Notes: generated from the sequence alone by a model not told the origin. A stretch of 9,443 nt of DNA from Alphaproteobacteria bacterium (GCA_030432815.1 JAUILB010000091.1:1-9443); one strand, 5' to 3'. Numbered from the stretch's first letter, positions 1-6,714 are shown. Translations and numbers: made by a program.

Positions 1-673
1 TTCCGGTAACTGAAGAAGATGTAAAGTCACTATAGTCATCATTTGAATGACATGATTGGCACGATACATTTGCCGTTTGCCAATCACTGTTGAATTGGTT
101 TTCATTTACATCATAATTACGTTTAAAACCTGTGGAATGGCAATCGGCACACATACCATTCCAGTTTTGCAGCGGTTGCGTCCAGTGTAGGCGATCATTG
201 GGGCTGATATGATCATCACCATAAATATGGAACCAGCGCTGACCTCCCCGATCCGCAGGTCGGCTGTCCCAGGAAATAGGGAACGTTTGATATTTTCCAT
301 TTTCCGTTTTTACAAGATATTGTTGTAACGGATAAAAGCCAAAAACATATTCGATTTTAAATTCGCGTGGCGTTCCCACTATATCATCTGTAGTTATCAG
401 ATACTCCCCGTCTTCCATATAAAACCTTGTAGTTTTACCGTTTATTATAATGTTCTTGTTATCAAAATTACCCAAAACAGTGTCTTCATGTGCAGGTAGC
501 ATGGATTTCTGATGATGAGAATTTTGCCATTTGATGTGTATGTTGGCGAAGTCAGATGCGCTGTCCTGGCTATAAACATACCAGCTGTTGCTATAGGTAG
601 CTGTAATGAGCAGTGCTGAAAGTGCCAGAAAAAGGATTATCAGCCCGTATAATTTTTGTTGTCGCGCTTTCAT
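1..673 (-). CDS. Membrane-anchored multiheme c-type cytochrome, N-terminal part (gene runs off the window)
   Basis: The minus-strand frame is open from an ATG at 673 to the window edge, giving 224 residues of a longer protein. Residues about 9-24 (YGLIILFLALSALLIT) form one hydrophobic helix after a basic MKARQQK start, which fits a signal anchor or uncleaved signal peptide. A region of about 150 residues follows, with GGQRWFHIYG and then LHWTQPLQNWNGMCADCHST. Two CxxCH haem c motifs are visible: CADCH (about 181-185) and CQSCH (about 207-211). From memory, this layout matches a family of large periplasmic cytochromes with a cytochrome c554-like haem region and C-terminal TPR repeats. The TPR part would lie off the left edge, so it is not seen. 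In the relatives I recall, the second motif is followed by GPGS; here it is followed by SNDDYSD. The role is probably periplasmic electron transfer, but the partner is unknown. It is divergent from the sulfatase gene. Cytochrome identity is secure; the subfamily is tentative. Confidence 0.8.
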   Translation of the reverse strand, partial: MKARQQKLYGLIILFLALSALLITATYSNSWYVYSQDSASDFANIHIKWQNSHHQKSMLPAHEDTVLGNFDNKNIIINGKTTRFYMEDGEYLITTDDIVGTPREFKIEYVFGFYPLQQYLVKTENGKYQTFPISWDSRPADRGGQRWFHIYGDDHISPNDRLHWTQPLQNWNGMCADCHSTGFKRNYDVNENQFNSDWQTANVSCQSCHSNDDYSDFTSSSVTG

Positions 674-752
674 TATCAAATGAAATTATGCTATATGATT
701 GAGCATTGCTACAAAAATTCAAATAAAAGAATGTGTGCACAGGGGAAGTAAT
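674..752. promoter_or_regulatory. Divergent intergenic region between cytochrome and sulfatase genes
   Basis: These 79 bases must carry the start signals for both flanking genes. On the minus strand a CATAAT -10-like box (685-690) lies 18 bases from a weak TTGTAG -35-like box (709-714). That would leave only a very short leader before the ATG at 673. On the plus strand only weak AT-rich matches are seen (TTGAGC at 699-704, AATAAA at 722-727). No inverted repeat or recognised operator stands out. The promoter assignments are guesses. Confidence 0.25.
741..746 (+). promoter_or_regulatory. Shine-Dalgarno site that sets the sulfatase start
   Basis: AGGGGA lies six bases before the ATG at 753. 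It supports that start over the in-frame ATG at 699. The ATG at 753 also places a lipoprotein signal peptide exactly at the N-terminus. Confidence 0.7.
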
Positions 753-2411
753 ATGAGAATAATATTTGCGGTTTTATCACTTGTGCTGCTGTTATCAGGA
801 TGCGGAAATGATGTTGATAATAGGGTTGAAAATATATCGGAAGTTGGCAGACCAAATATCCTCCTGATTATTGCCGATGATCTTGGTTATTCCGATATTG
901 GACCCTTTGGTGGTGAAATTTCAACACCGAACCTTGATAAACTTGCGGCTGATGGTATTAAACTTAGCAATTTTTATGCGGCAGCGGCCTGTTCCCCCAC
1001 AAGAACAATGCTGCTTGGTGGCGCCGACAGCCATGTTGGTGGCATGGGTACCATGTATAATGATCAGGCAGCAAACCAGATCGGTCAGCCTGGTTATGAA
1101 GGATATATGAATGACCGGGTGGTAACAGTATCGAACCTTCTTAAAGATGCGGGGTATCATACCTATATATCCGGTAAATGGCATTTGGGTTATGAAGACG
1201 ATCAGTCTGCTTTTGCCCGCGGCTTTGAGCAGACATTTACGATTTTACAAGGGGGCGGGCACCATTTTAATGATGCTCCCATGACGACGCAGCATGATAG
1301 ATCCTGGTACCGGGAAAACGGCAAACGGGTATCATGGCCGGAAGGGGCGTTTTCAAGCGAGTTTTATACTGATAAAATGATCAGTTTCATTGAAAGCAAT
1401 AAAGACGACGGCAAACCGTTTTTTGCCTATCTTAGTTACACGGCACCCCATTGGCCGTTACAGGCACCGGACGAATATCTTGATAAATATAAAGGGAAAT
1501 ATGATGCCGGATATGACGATCTTGCCTTATCAAGAATAACATCATTGGAAAAACTGGGGTTAATTAATCAGGGGCACATAGCGCCTGATCCCGCTTATCC
1601 GGAAACAGAAAGCTGGGAAAATCTTAGTGAAGAGCAGAAAAAAATAGAAGCCCGTGAAATGGAAATATATGCGGCGATGGTTGATAATATGGATTATCAC
1701 ATTGGCCGGATGATTGATTATCTGGAAACTTCGGGAAAACTTGAAAATACATTCATCATTTTTATGTCTGACAATGGCGCGCAGGGCTTTGGCCCCGGGA
1801 TGGGAAAAGCGTTCCCGCTTGACTGGATAGAAAACAATTTTGACAATAGTTACGAAAATATGGGCAGGGAAAATTCGTATGTTTATCTTGGTCCCCATTG
1901 GGCAAGGGCAAGTTCGTCACCAATGCGCATGTTTAAAGGATTTTCGTCGGAAGGCGGTATCAAAGTACCTGCCATCATTAATTTTCCGGGAAGATTTGAA
2001 GAAAACAAAGGAACTTTTGTTGATCAGCTTATGACAGTTCATGATCTGCCGGTTACGTTTTTGGATCTGGCGGAAACATCACATCCCGGCAAGACTTATA
2101 AAGGGCGTGATGTTGCCCCTTATGTTGGGAAATCCATAGTGCCATTTATAAATGGGAAGACAGAAAATGTGCATGATGCTGATGATGTGCTTATTTGGGA
2201 ACTTAATAACCGTATCGCAATCCGAAAAGGGGACTGGAAAATGATCAGAATTCCCGGCCGCTTCGGTACAGGGGATTGGGAACTGTTTAACATTAAAAAT
2301 GATCCCGCAGAACGGCATGACTTAAGTGCGGAAAATCCAGATATTGTTACGGAACTGGCAGCTGAATGGGATAAATATGCACTTAAGAATGGGGTTATAC
2401 TGGCTGAATAA
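753..2411 (+). CDS. AtsA-like sulfatase, predicted lipoprotein
   Basis: This 552-residue protein is a type I (formylglycine-dependent) sulfatase that would hydrolyse a sulfate ester outside the cytoplasm. The start at 753 gives a lipoprotein signal, MRIIFAVLSLVLLLSGC, with the lipobox cysteine at residue 17. RPNILLIIADDLGYSDIG (about 33-50) supplies the metal-binding aspartate pair D42/D43. C80 in CSPTR is the cysteine expected to become formylglycine. Further active-site candidates are K142 and H144 in SGKWHLG, H233 in APHWP, D340 and N341 in SDNGAQ, and K395. The stretch MLLGGADSHVGGMGTM and the overall length resemble Pseudomonas AtsA-type arylsulfatases, recalled without a search. The T-G that usually ends the sulfatase signature is G-G here, while the CxPxR core is intact. 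No sulfatase-maturing enzyme or sulfate transporter is in the window, so the substrate is unknown. Its TAA stop touches the stop of the convergent gene. Confidence 0.92.
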   Translation: MRIIFAVLSLVLLLSGCGNDVDNRVENISEVGRPNILLIIADDLGYSDIGPFGGEISTPNLDKLAADGIKLSNFYAAAACSPTRTMLLGGADSHVGGMGTMYNDQAANQIGQPGYEGYMNDRVVTVSNLLKDAGYHTYISGKWHLGYEDDQSAFARGFEQTFTILQGGGHHFNDAPMTTQHDRSWYRENGKRVSWPEGAFSSEFYTDKMISFIESNKDDGKPFFAYLSYTAPHWPLQAPDEYLDKYKGKYDAGYDDLALSRITSLEKLGLINQGHIAPDPAYPETESWENLSEEQKKIEAREMEIYAAMVDNMDYHIGRMIDYLETSGKLENTFIIFMSDNGAQGFGPGMGKAFPLDWIENNFDNSYENMGRENSYVYLGPHWARASSSPMRMFKGFSSEGGIKVPAIINFPGRFEENKGTFVDQLMTVHDLPVTFLDLAETSHPGKTYKGRDVAPYVGKSIVPFINGKTENVHDADDVLIWELNNRIAIRKGDWKMIRIPGRFGTGDWELFNIKNDPAERHDLSAENPDIVTELAAEWDKYALKNGVILAE

Positions 2412-2924
2412 TCAGTTTTGGGTGCGTTTTTGAATATTGACAGATTTTTCCAGTTGCTGAAGGAAGTTTGAGCGATCATTTTTGGTAAAGCTGGCATTAT
2501 ATCCCTTGCTTTCACCGGTTTCCCGCAAGTGCGCCTTTAAATCACGCATTGCCATCGCCATGCCAATATTTTCAGTGGAAAACAATCGCCCGGTTGGGCC
2601 AATGGCAACCGCCTCTTTTTCAAGGCAACGTTTTGCAAGTGGTATGTCCGCAGTTATGGCGATATCATTTTTATTTATATGATCTGCTATCCAGTCATCC
2701 GCTTCATCCGCCCCTTCGGAGACAACAATTTTTTTAACTAGCGGACCACCATCGATCCTCATCCACTGATTACTGACAAAATAAACGGGCGTATCATGGC
2801 GGTATGCGACCTTTAATATTTCTTCTTTTACCGGGCAGGCATCGGCATCAACATAAATGGAAATAGTAATGATAAATTCCCAGGGATTATTGGACTTTCT
2901 CTTAATCTGGACTATTATTATCAT
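2412..2924 (-). CDS. UPF0178/DUF188 (YaiI/YqxD) family protein
   Basis: The conserved core begins at SIYVDADACPVKEE and continues with VSNQ, GADEADDWIADHI, ITADIPLAKRCLEK, GPTGRLFSTENIG and RDLKAHLRETGE. This is the full hallmark set of the UPF0178 family, whose fold resembles PIN/NYN-type nucleases. The biochemical role is not established. About 150 residues fall within the core, a normal family length. The start is a problem. Relatives start at M-x-I-Y/W-V-D, but the equivalent codons here are ATT (2862-2864 or 2868-2870). The only nearby canonical in-frame start is ATG at 2924, used for these coordinates, which adds about 20 atypical residues and has no clear Shine-Dalgarno site. That ATG also sits inside a predicted operator. 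A rare ATT start, with GGGA seven bases before 2870, is plausible. An in-frame extension upstream to 3194 overlaps marR and is not believable. The family call is firm and the 5' end is not. Confidence 0.85.
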   Translation of the reverse strand: MIIIVQIKRKSNNPWEFIITISIYVDADACPVKEEILKVAYRHDTPVYFVSNQWMRIDGGPLVKKIVVSEGADEADDWIADHINKNDIAITADIPLAKRCLEKEAVAIGPTGRLFSTENIGMAMAMRDLKAHLRETGESKGYNASFTKNDRSNFLQQLEKSVNIQKRTQN

Positions 2925-2929
2925 TACAA
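2890..2929 (+). promoter_or_regulatory. Predicted marR promoter with overlapping operator
   Basis: A -35-like TTGGAC (2890-2895) is followed after 17 bases by TATTAT (2913-2918). Over the -10 box lies CTATTATTATCATTACAA (2912-2929), identical at 15 of 18 positions to the more symmetrical element upstream of the dioxygenase gene (3436-3453). On the opposite strand GATAAT (2917-2922) could be the -10 of the divergent DUF188 gene, so one bound repressor could block both directions. Autoregulation by the adjacent MarR protein is inferred from position and from the habit of that family. Confidence 0.6.
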
Positions 2930-2956
2930 CAGAATGTTTGGAATTTAAAAATTCGC

Positions 2957-2960
2957 GAGG
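2957..2960 (+). promoter_or_regulatory. Shine-Dalgarno site supporting the TTG start of marR
   Basis: GAGG lies six bases before the TTG at 2967. The next in-frame ATG falls inside the predicted first long helix (residue 33), so the TTG start is preferred. Confidence 0.6.
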
Positions 2961-2966
2961 CGGTAA

Positions 2967-3407
2967 TTGAAACGTAATATTGATGAGGAAATTGAAGCAT
3001 CCGGACTTGAAAATCAGGTAGGTCACCTTCTGCGACGTGTGTTTCACAAAGCACGTAACCGGATGAAAAAGAAAATCGCCTATACGGGTCTTAGCCCCAT
3101 GCAGACAGCAGCACTCACCTGTCTTCGTCTTAAGGGGCCGACCTCTCAGAATAAACTGGGCCGTCGTATCGGCATGGAACCGGGTAATGTTCACGGTCTG
3201 GTGGACCGGCTGCTTAAAAAAGGAATGATCACATCGAATTATGTTGCTGAAGGGCCGGGTTTACATATTCTTGAACTCACCGATGAAGGTAAGGCGGTTG
3301 TGGATAGGGTAATTCCCCTTGGGGAAGAAGCGAGCCGGGAGACACTTGCTCCTTTAAATGCGAAGGAAAAGGAACAATTTCTCGAATATTTAAGGCGTCT
3401 TTTGTGA
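2967..3407 (+). CDS. MarR-family transcriptional regulator
   Basis: This protein of 146 residues has the usual MarR length. An N-terminal helical dimerisation region (about 10-40, rich in Arg/Lys) precedes a winged helix. The segment SPMQTAALTCL (43-53), then SQNKLGRRIGMEPGNVHGLVDRLLKKGMI (60-88), form the helix-turn-helix with the recognition helix near 71-83. The wing is about 89-102, followed by the typical LTDEGK (104-109). The C-terminal helix (131-146) completes the dimer interface. It starts with TTG behind a GAGG site. The dioxygenase gene lies 67 bases downstream behind its own promoter. The two similar operator-like elements at 2912-2929 and 3436-3453 are its probable binding sites. 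The ligand is likely an aromatic acid or CoA ester, as for many MarR regulators of ring-cleavage operons, but nothing here identifies it. Confidence 0.9.
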   Translation: MKRNIDEEIEASGLENQVGHLLRRVFHKARNRMKKKIAYTGLSPMQTAALTCLRLKGPTSQNKLGRRIGMEPGNVHGLVDRLLKKGMITSNYVAEGPGLHILELTDEGKAVVDRVIPLGEEASRETLAPLNAKEKEQFLEYLRRLL

Positions 3408-3417
3408 TCTATGGGAA

Positions 3418-3453
3418 TTGACACTAGGATATGTACTGTTATTATCATAACAG
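3418..3453 (+). promoter_or_regulatory. Promoter of the ring-cleavage cassette with a palindromic operator
   Basis: A perfect -35 box TTGACA (3418-3423) is followed after 16 bases by TATTAT (3440-3445). An inverted repeat, CTGTTAT-TATC-ATAACAG (3436-3453), with perfect seven-base arms, covers the -10 box and the likely start site. That geometry suits repression by a dimeric MarR protein. A near copy lies upstream of marR. The leader to the ATG at 3475 is short and contains AGGA at 3463-3466. Confidence 0.75.
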
Positions 3454-3474
3454 AAACAAATCAGGAATAGGACT

Positions 3475-4488
3475 ATGGCAGAAATAGTACTCGGCATGTG
3501 GACATCCCATGGTCCGACGCTTTCAACAACACCGGAACAATGGCTGATGAGGGTTAAAGCAGATAAGGCGCGACCATCTCATCCTTATAAGTTGGGCAAT
3601 TATTCTTTTGATGAACTTGTCGATCTACGAAAACCCGAAGGTCTGGACAAACAGTCATCATTGGAAGAACGGACGGTTCGCCACGCCAGATGTCAGGAAG
3701 CTGTTACTAAAATGGCCGATATCTGGGCTGATGTAAAACCGGATGTCGCCGTCATAATGGGGAATGATCAAAAAGAAATATTTAATGATGATTTAATCCC
3801 GGCCTTTACGGTTTTTTCCGGTGAAACGTTATATAACGAGCCTGCCTCGGCCGAGCAGATACCCCTTATGGCACCAGGTATTCATGAAGCCGAAAGCGGC
3901 CATAACCCACCAGAATATACCGAATACCCCGGTGTGCCGACGCTTGCGGAACTGATCATCAAGTATGCAACAAATGACGGGTTTGATGTAACGCAGATGA
4001 AAGAACTTCCTCGACATGATAATCACTGGTCATCCGGCGTAGGTCATGCCTTTGGATATATTTACCGGCAGGTTATGCGCGATAATGTGGTGCCCAATAT
4101 TCCTGTGATCACCAACACATTTTTTCCACCAAACCAACCAACAGCAAAACGCTGCTATGAATTCGGTCAAATGGTAGGTCGCGCCATAAAGGCATGGGAC
4201 AGTGATTTGAAAGTGGCCGTGTTTGGTTCTGGGGGTATGAGCCATTTTGTTATTGATGAAGAAATTGATCATATTTTTATGGATGCTATTGCAAAAAGAG
4301 ATGCAAATGCCCTTACCACCCTTGATGAAGGTTATTTTCAGACGGGAACATCAGAACTTAAAAACTGGATTTCAGCGGCCGGTATATTATTTGACACTGA
4401 TCTTTCCGGTGAAATGGTTGATTATGTGCCGTGTTACCGATCCGAAGCAGGTACGGGAACGGCGAATGGTTTCGTCTATTGGCGTTAG
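3475..4488 (+). CDS. Class III (LigB-type) extradiol ring-cleavage dioxygenase
   Basis: This 337-residue protein belongs to the LigB superfamily of non-haem Fe(II) dioxygenases that open catecholic rings next to a hydroxyl pair. H12 in MWTSHGP sits exactly where LigB has an iron-binding histidine. GSGGMSHFVIDEEID (251-265) matches the LigB segment carrying the iron-binding glutamate (E262 or E263). H191 in GVGHAFG is the probable catalytic acid/base, and H70 in VRHARCQ may be the second iron histidine. The usual NDH motif appears as GNDQ (96-99), so the active-site histidine of LigB is glutamine here. Some members annotated as single-chain protocatechuate or gallate-like dioxygenases share that trait as I recall. 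There is no LigA-like domain on this chain and no ligA gene in the window. It is the first gene of the cassette, ten bases before an RraA-type aldolase gene. A carboxylated catechol or a dihydroxylated heterocycle are candidate substrates. The family is secure and the substrate unknown. Confidence 0.88.
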   Translation: MAEIVLGMWTSHGPTLSTTPEQWLMRVKADKARPSHPYKLGNYSFDELVDLRKPEGLDKQSSLEERTVRHARCQEAVTKMADIWADVKPDVAVIMGNDQKEIFNDDLIPAFTVFSGETLYNEPASAEQIPLMAPGIHEAESGHNPPEYTEYPGVPTLAELIIKYATNDGFDVTQMKELPRHDNHWSSGVGHAFGYIYRQVMRDNVVPNIPVITNTFFPPNQPTAKRCYEFGQMVGRAIKAWDSDLKVAVFGSGGMSHFVIDEEIDHIFMDAIAKRDANALTTLDEGYFQTGTSELKNWISAAGILFDTDLSGEMVDYVPCYRSEAGTGTANGFVYWR

Positions 4489-4498
4489 GGGATAATGA

Positions 4499-5149
4499 AT
4501 GGATAAAGCAGTAGAACGGGCATCAAAGCTGGATACGGCAACGATTAGTGATGCACTTGATAAACTTGGTATAAATGGTCAATGTCTTGGTATAAAACCC
4601 CGGGATCATAATTTCAGAATGACGGGGCGCGCCTTTACAATTCTATACGGCCCCGCTGATGTGGAACCGGGTACTGTTGGTGATTATATTGATGATCTTG
4701 ATCCCGGAACAGTCGTGGTTCTTGATAACGGCGGCCGTGAAGATGCTACCGTCTGGGGTGATATTTTAACATATCTGGCCCATAAAAACGGGGTTGCGGG
4801 TACTGTGATTGATGGGGCCTGCCGCGATATTCATATGTGCTTAAAACTTGGATATCCTGTCTACAGTCGAAGTTATTCCATGCGTACGGGGAAGGACCGT
4901 GTGCAGGTGGATGCTACCAATGTTCCCGTAAATATTGGGGATGCCAAAGTACGTCCCGGTGATTTGATGCGCGGTGACAGTGACGGCGTCGTTGTTATTC
5001 CCAAAGAACATGAAGAAGAAGTGCTTGAAGCAGCGGAAGCCATTGAAGCAGCAGAAGAAAAGATCCGCGCGGCACTTGAAAAAGGCATGCGGCTTGATGA
5101 AGCCAGGGAGCAGAATAAATATCATAGTCTGCAAAGCAGGGAGGAATAA
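4499..5149 (+). CDS. RraA-fold protein, candidate 4-carboxy-4-hydroxy-2-oxoadipate/HMG aldolase (first copy)
   Basis: These 216 residues have the RraA/HMG-CHA aldolase fold. TISDALDKLG (15-24) opens the domain, the glycine/aspartate motif WGDIL lies at 86-90, and VIDGACRD (103-110) carries the arginine-aspartate pair R109/D110 that binds substrate and metal in class II pyruvate aldolases of this type. GDLMRGDSDGVVVIP (154-168) closes the core. A long Glu/Ala-rich helix (170-198) forms the C-terminal arm seen in the aldolases, which are longer than the roughly 160-residue RNase E inhibitor RraA. In protocatechuate 4,5-cleavage and gallate pathways such an enzyme splits 4-carboxy-4-hydroxy-2-oxoadipate into pyruvate and oxaloacetate, which fits its place directly after an extradiol dioxygenase. 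The ATG at 4499 follows AGGGGA at 4487-4492, overlapping the previous stop. The next gene starts three bases after its stop. Confidence 0.82.
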   Translation: MDKAVERASKLDTATISDALDKLGINGQCLGIKPRDHNFRMTGRAFTILYGPADVEPGTVGDYIDDLDPGTVVVLDNGGREDATVWGDILTYLAHKNGVAGTVIDGACRDIHMCLKLGYPVYSRSYSMRTGKDRVQVDATNVPVNIGDAKVRPGDLMRGDSDGVVVIPKEHEEEVLEAAEAIEAAEEKIRAALEKGMRLDEAREQNKYHSLQSREE

Positions 5150-5152
5150 TTT

Positions 5153-5764
5153 GTGGCTGATAGGAAGTTAATAGATAAACTTGGTACCTTTGGAACGGCA
5201 ACAATTCATGAAGCCGTCGGTCAAATTGGAGCGCTTCCTGGTTATCTGAAACCAATATCACCGGTTATGAAGCTGTGTGGAACCGTTTTTCCGCTTCATT
5301 GTCTTGGTGGAAGCAATATTAACCTGCATGAAGCAATCTATCAGGCAAGCCCGGGTGATGTGCTTGTCGCAAGTGTTGAAGATACACCCGATGCCGGTTA
5401 CTGGGGAGATATTCTTAGCTGTGCTGCACAGGAAAGGGAAATAACGGGGTTGGTAATTGACGGGTGCGTCCGGGATGCTGATGATATTGACAAGCTTGGT
5501 TTTCCGGTTTTTGCGAGAGGGCTAAATATTCTGGGGACTGGCAAGGAAAGAGGTGGTAGCATTGGGTGCCAAATTTCCATCGGAAATATTGAAATAAATC
5601 ATGGTGATGTTATTGTCGGCGATCGGGATGGCCTCGTTGTTATTCCATATAACAGGATTGAAGACGTTATAGCAGCGTCAATAGAACGCGAAGAAAAAGA
5701 AGAAGACGTACGCCGCCGTTTAAGGAAGGGCGAAACGAGCCTTGAAATTTATAAGTTTCCTTAA
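5153..5764 (+). CDS. RraA-fold protein, second tandem copy
   Basis: This 203-residue RraA/HMG-aldolase-like protein starts with GTG at 5153 behind a strong AGGGAGG (5138-5144). It keeps the family landmarks: GTATIHEAVGQIG (14-26), GYWGDIL (82-88), VIDGCVRD (101-108, with R107/D108) and GDVIVGDRDGLVVIP (151-165). It also has a charged C-terminal helix (169-192). It is clearly divergent from the preceding copy: the N-terminal half is shorter and the GTGKERGG stretch (128-135) has a different sequence. The pair could form a hetero-oligomer, act on successive intermediates, or include one non-aldolase member (some RraA-fold proteins are decarboxylases or tautomerase-like). Both Arg/Asp active-site pairs are present, so neither copy looks dead. 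Translational coupling with the first copy is likely from the three-base gap. Confidence 0.8.
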   Translation: MADRKLIDKLGTFGTATIHEAVGQIGALPGYLKPISPVMKLCGTVFPLHCLGGSNINLHEAIYQASPGDVLVASVEDTPDAGYWGDILSCAAQEREITGLVIDGCVRDADDIDKLGFPVFARGLNILGTGKERGGSIGCQISIGNIEINHGDVIVGDRDGLVVIPYNRIEDVIAASIEREEKEEDVRRRLRKGETSLEIYKFP

Positions 5765-5790
5765 AAAAGGTACTTATGAGGAATGGTTGA

Positions 5791-6714
5791 ATGAATGACA
5801 TTGACGCGAGAGAGCTCAGGAATTGTTTTGGTAAATTTGCAACCGGGATTACGGTGATCACGGCACTTGCGCCGGATGGTACCAAAATTGGTCTGACTGT
5901 TAATTCCTTTAGCTCCCTTAGCCTTGACCCTCCGATGATCCTATGGAGCCTTGATAAAAGATCGAATAGTGTCGATGCGCTAAAAGCCGCGCCTTATTTT
6001 GCCGTAAATGTGCTGGCTTCAGATCAAATGGAACTTTCCAATAATTTTGCAAGCCCCAGTGATGAAAAATTTGTTGGTGTTGATCTGATTGACAGTGATT
6101 ATGACTTACCACTTTTATCGGAAACAGTTGCATATTTAGAATGCAAAAATTCAGGTACATATGAAGGGGGAGATCATCTGATTTTTATTGGTGAAGTGGT
6201 CAATTTCAAAATTGGTGATAAGAAACCGCTTTTGTATGCCAATGGTCAGTATGCAGTGGCAGCTCGCCATCCCGGTACCAAACTGGCTGACCCGGTCATA
6301 GGTGAAAAAGCATCAAGCGATGATTTTATCATTCCTTTGTTACTGCGTAGTTTTTGGGAAATTTCCGATCCCTTTTATCAGGAACTTCTCGATGCGGGAA
6401 TACCCGTTGCACATGCACGTATTCTGGTTCATTTAAGCCATACTCCAAAGCTGACAGCAAGACAGATTGCTGACGCAATCAGGGTGGATATAGCTTCGGT
6501 TTCAATGTCTGTCAGTTGGCTTTGTGATAATGGTCATTTAACAAAACTTGATAATGACTGTCTTATCTTATCGGATCAGGGGCATATATTGCTTAGCGAT
6601 GTGCAGTGCCGCGCGGAACGCTTTGAACAGGAAGTTCTGGACGGTTATTCGGCAGAAGAAATTGATTTGCTCAAATCCATGCTTCGAAAACTTATTTACC
6701 GTAAAGATGTCTGA
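5791..6714 (+). CDS. Flavin reductase with C-terminal MarR-like winged-helix domain (HPAH C1-like)
   Basis: This 307-residue protein has two parts. Residues 1-165 are a flavin reductase of the HpaC/NtaB type: LRNCFGKFATGITVITA (9-25), GLTVNSFSSLSLDPPMILWSL (34-54), FAVNVLASDQ (70-79), GDHLIFIGEV (127-136) and PLLYANGQY (146-154). It would reduce free flavin with NAD(P)H for a partner oxygenase. Residues 178-307 resemble a MarR domain: a long helix, AHARILVHLSHTPKLTARQIADAI (207-230), recognition-helix-like DIASVSMSVSWLCDNGHL (233-250), LSDQGHILL (260-268) and a C-terminal helical pair. The same fusion is known from the C1 reductase of Acinetobacter baumannii p-hydroxyphenylacetate hydroxylase, where the MarR-like domain senses the aromatic substrate and controls reductase activity. 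Here it ends the cassette, 26 bases after the second RraA gene, with GAGG at 5778-5781. No two-component oxygenase is visible in the window. Its stop abuts the convergent gene's stop. Confidence 0.85.
   Translation: MNDIDARELRNCFGKFATGITVITALAPDGTKIGLTVNSFSSLSLDPPMILWSLDKRSNSVDALKAAPYFAVNVLASDQMELSNNFASPSDEKFVGVDLIDSDYDLPLLSETVAYLECKNSGTYEGGDHLIFIGEVVNFKIGDKKPLLYANGQYAVAARHPGTKLADPVIGEKASSDDFIIPLLLRSFWEISDPFYQELLDAGIPVAHARILVHLSHTPKLTARQIADAIRVDIASVSMSVSWLCDNGHLTKLDNDCLILSDQGHILLSDVQCRAERFEQEVLDGYSAEEIDLLKSMLRKLIYRKDV

Noticed and set aside
699..752. Upstream in-frame ATG for the sulfatase (18 extra residues)
   Set aside because: It would bury a perfect lipoprotein signal peptide behind a polar stretch, and the good Shine-Dalgarno site lies before the ATG at 753.
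2925..3194. Long in-frame extension of the DUF188 gene on the minus strand
   Set aside because: It lies antisense to marR, has no family similarity, and the conserved domain begins only near 2864.
4841..5261. Minus-strand open frames opposite the RraA genes
   Set aside because: Their composition (runs of Phe, Ser, Leu) is what antisense of Glu/Lys-rich helices gives. No start signals or domains.
5755..5768. CCTT-AAAA-AAGG mini-palindrome at the end of the second RraA gene as a terminator
   Set aside because: The stem is only four base pairs, there is no U-tract, and the next gene of the cassette follows at once.
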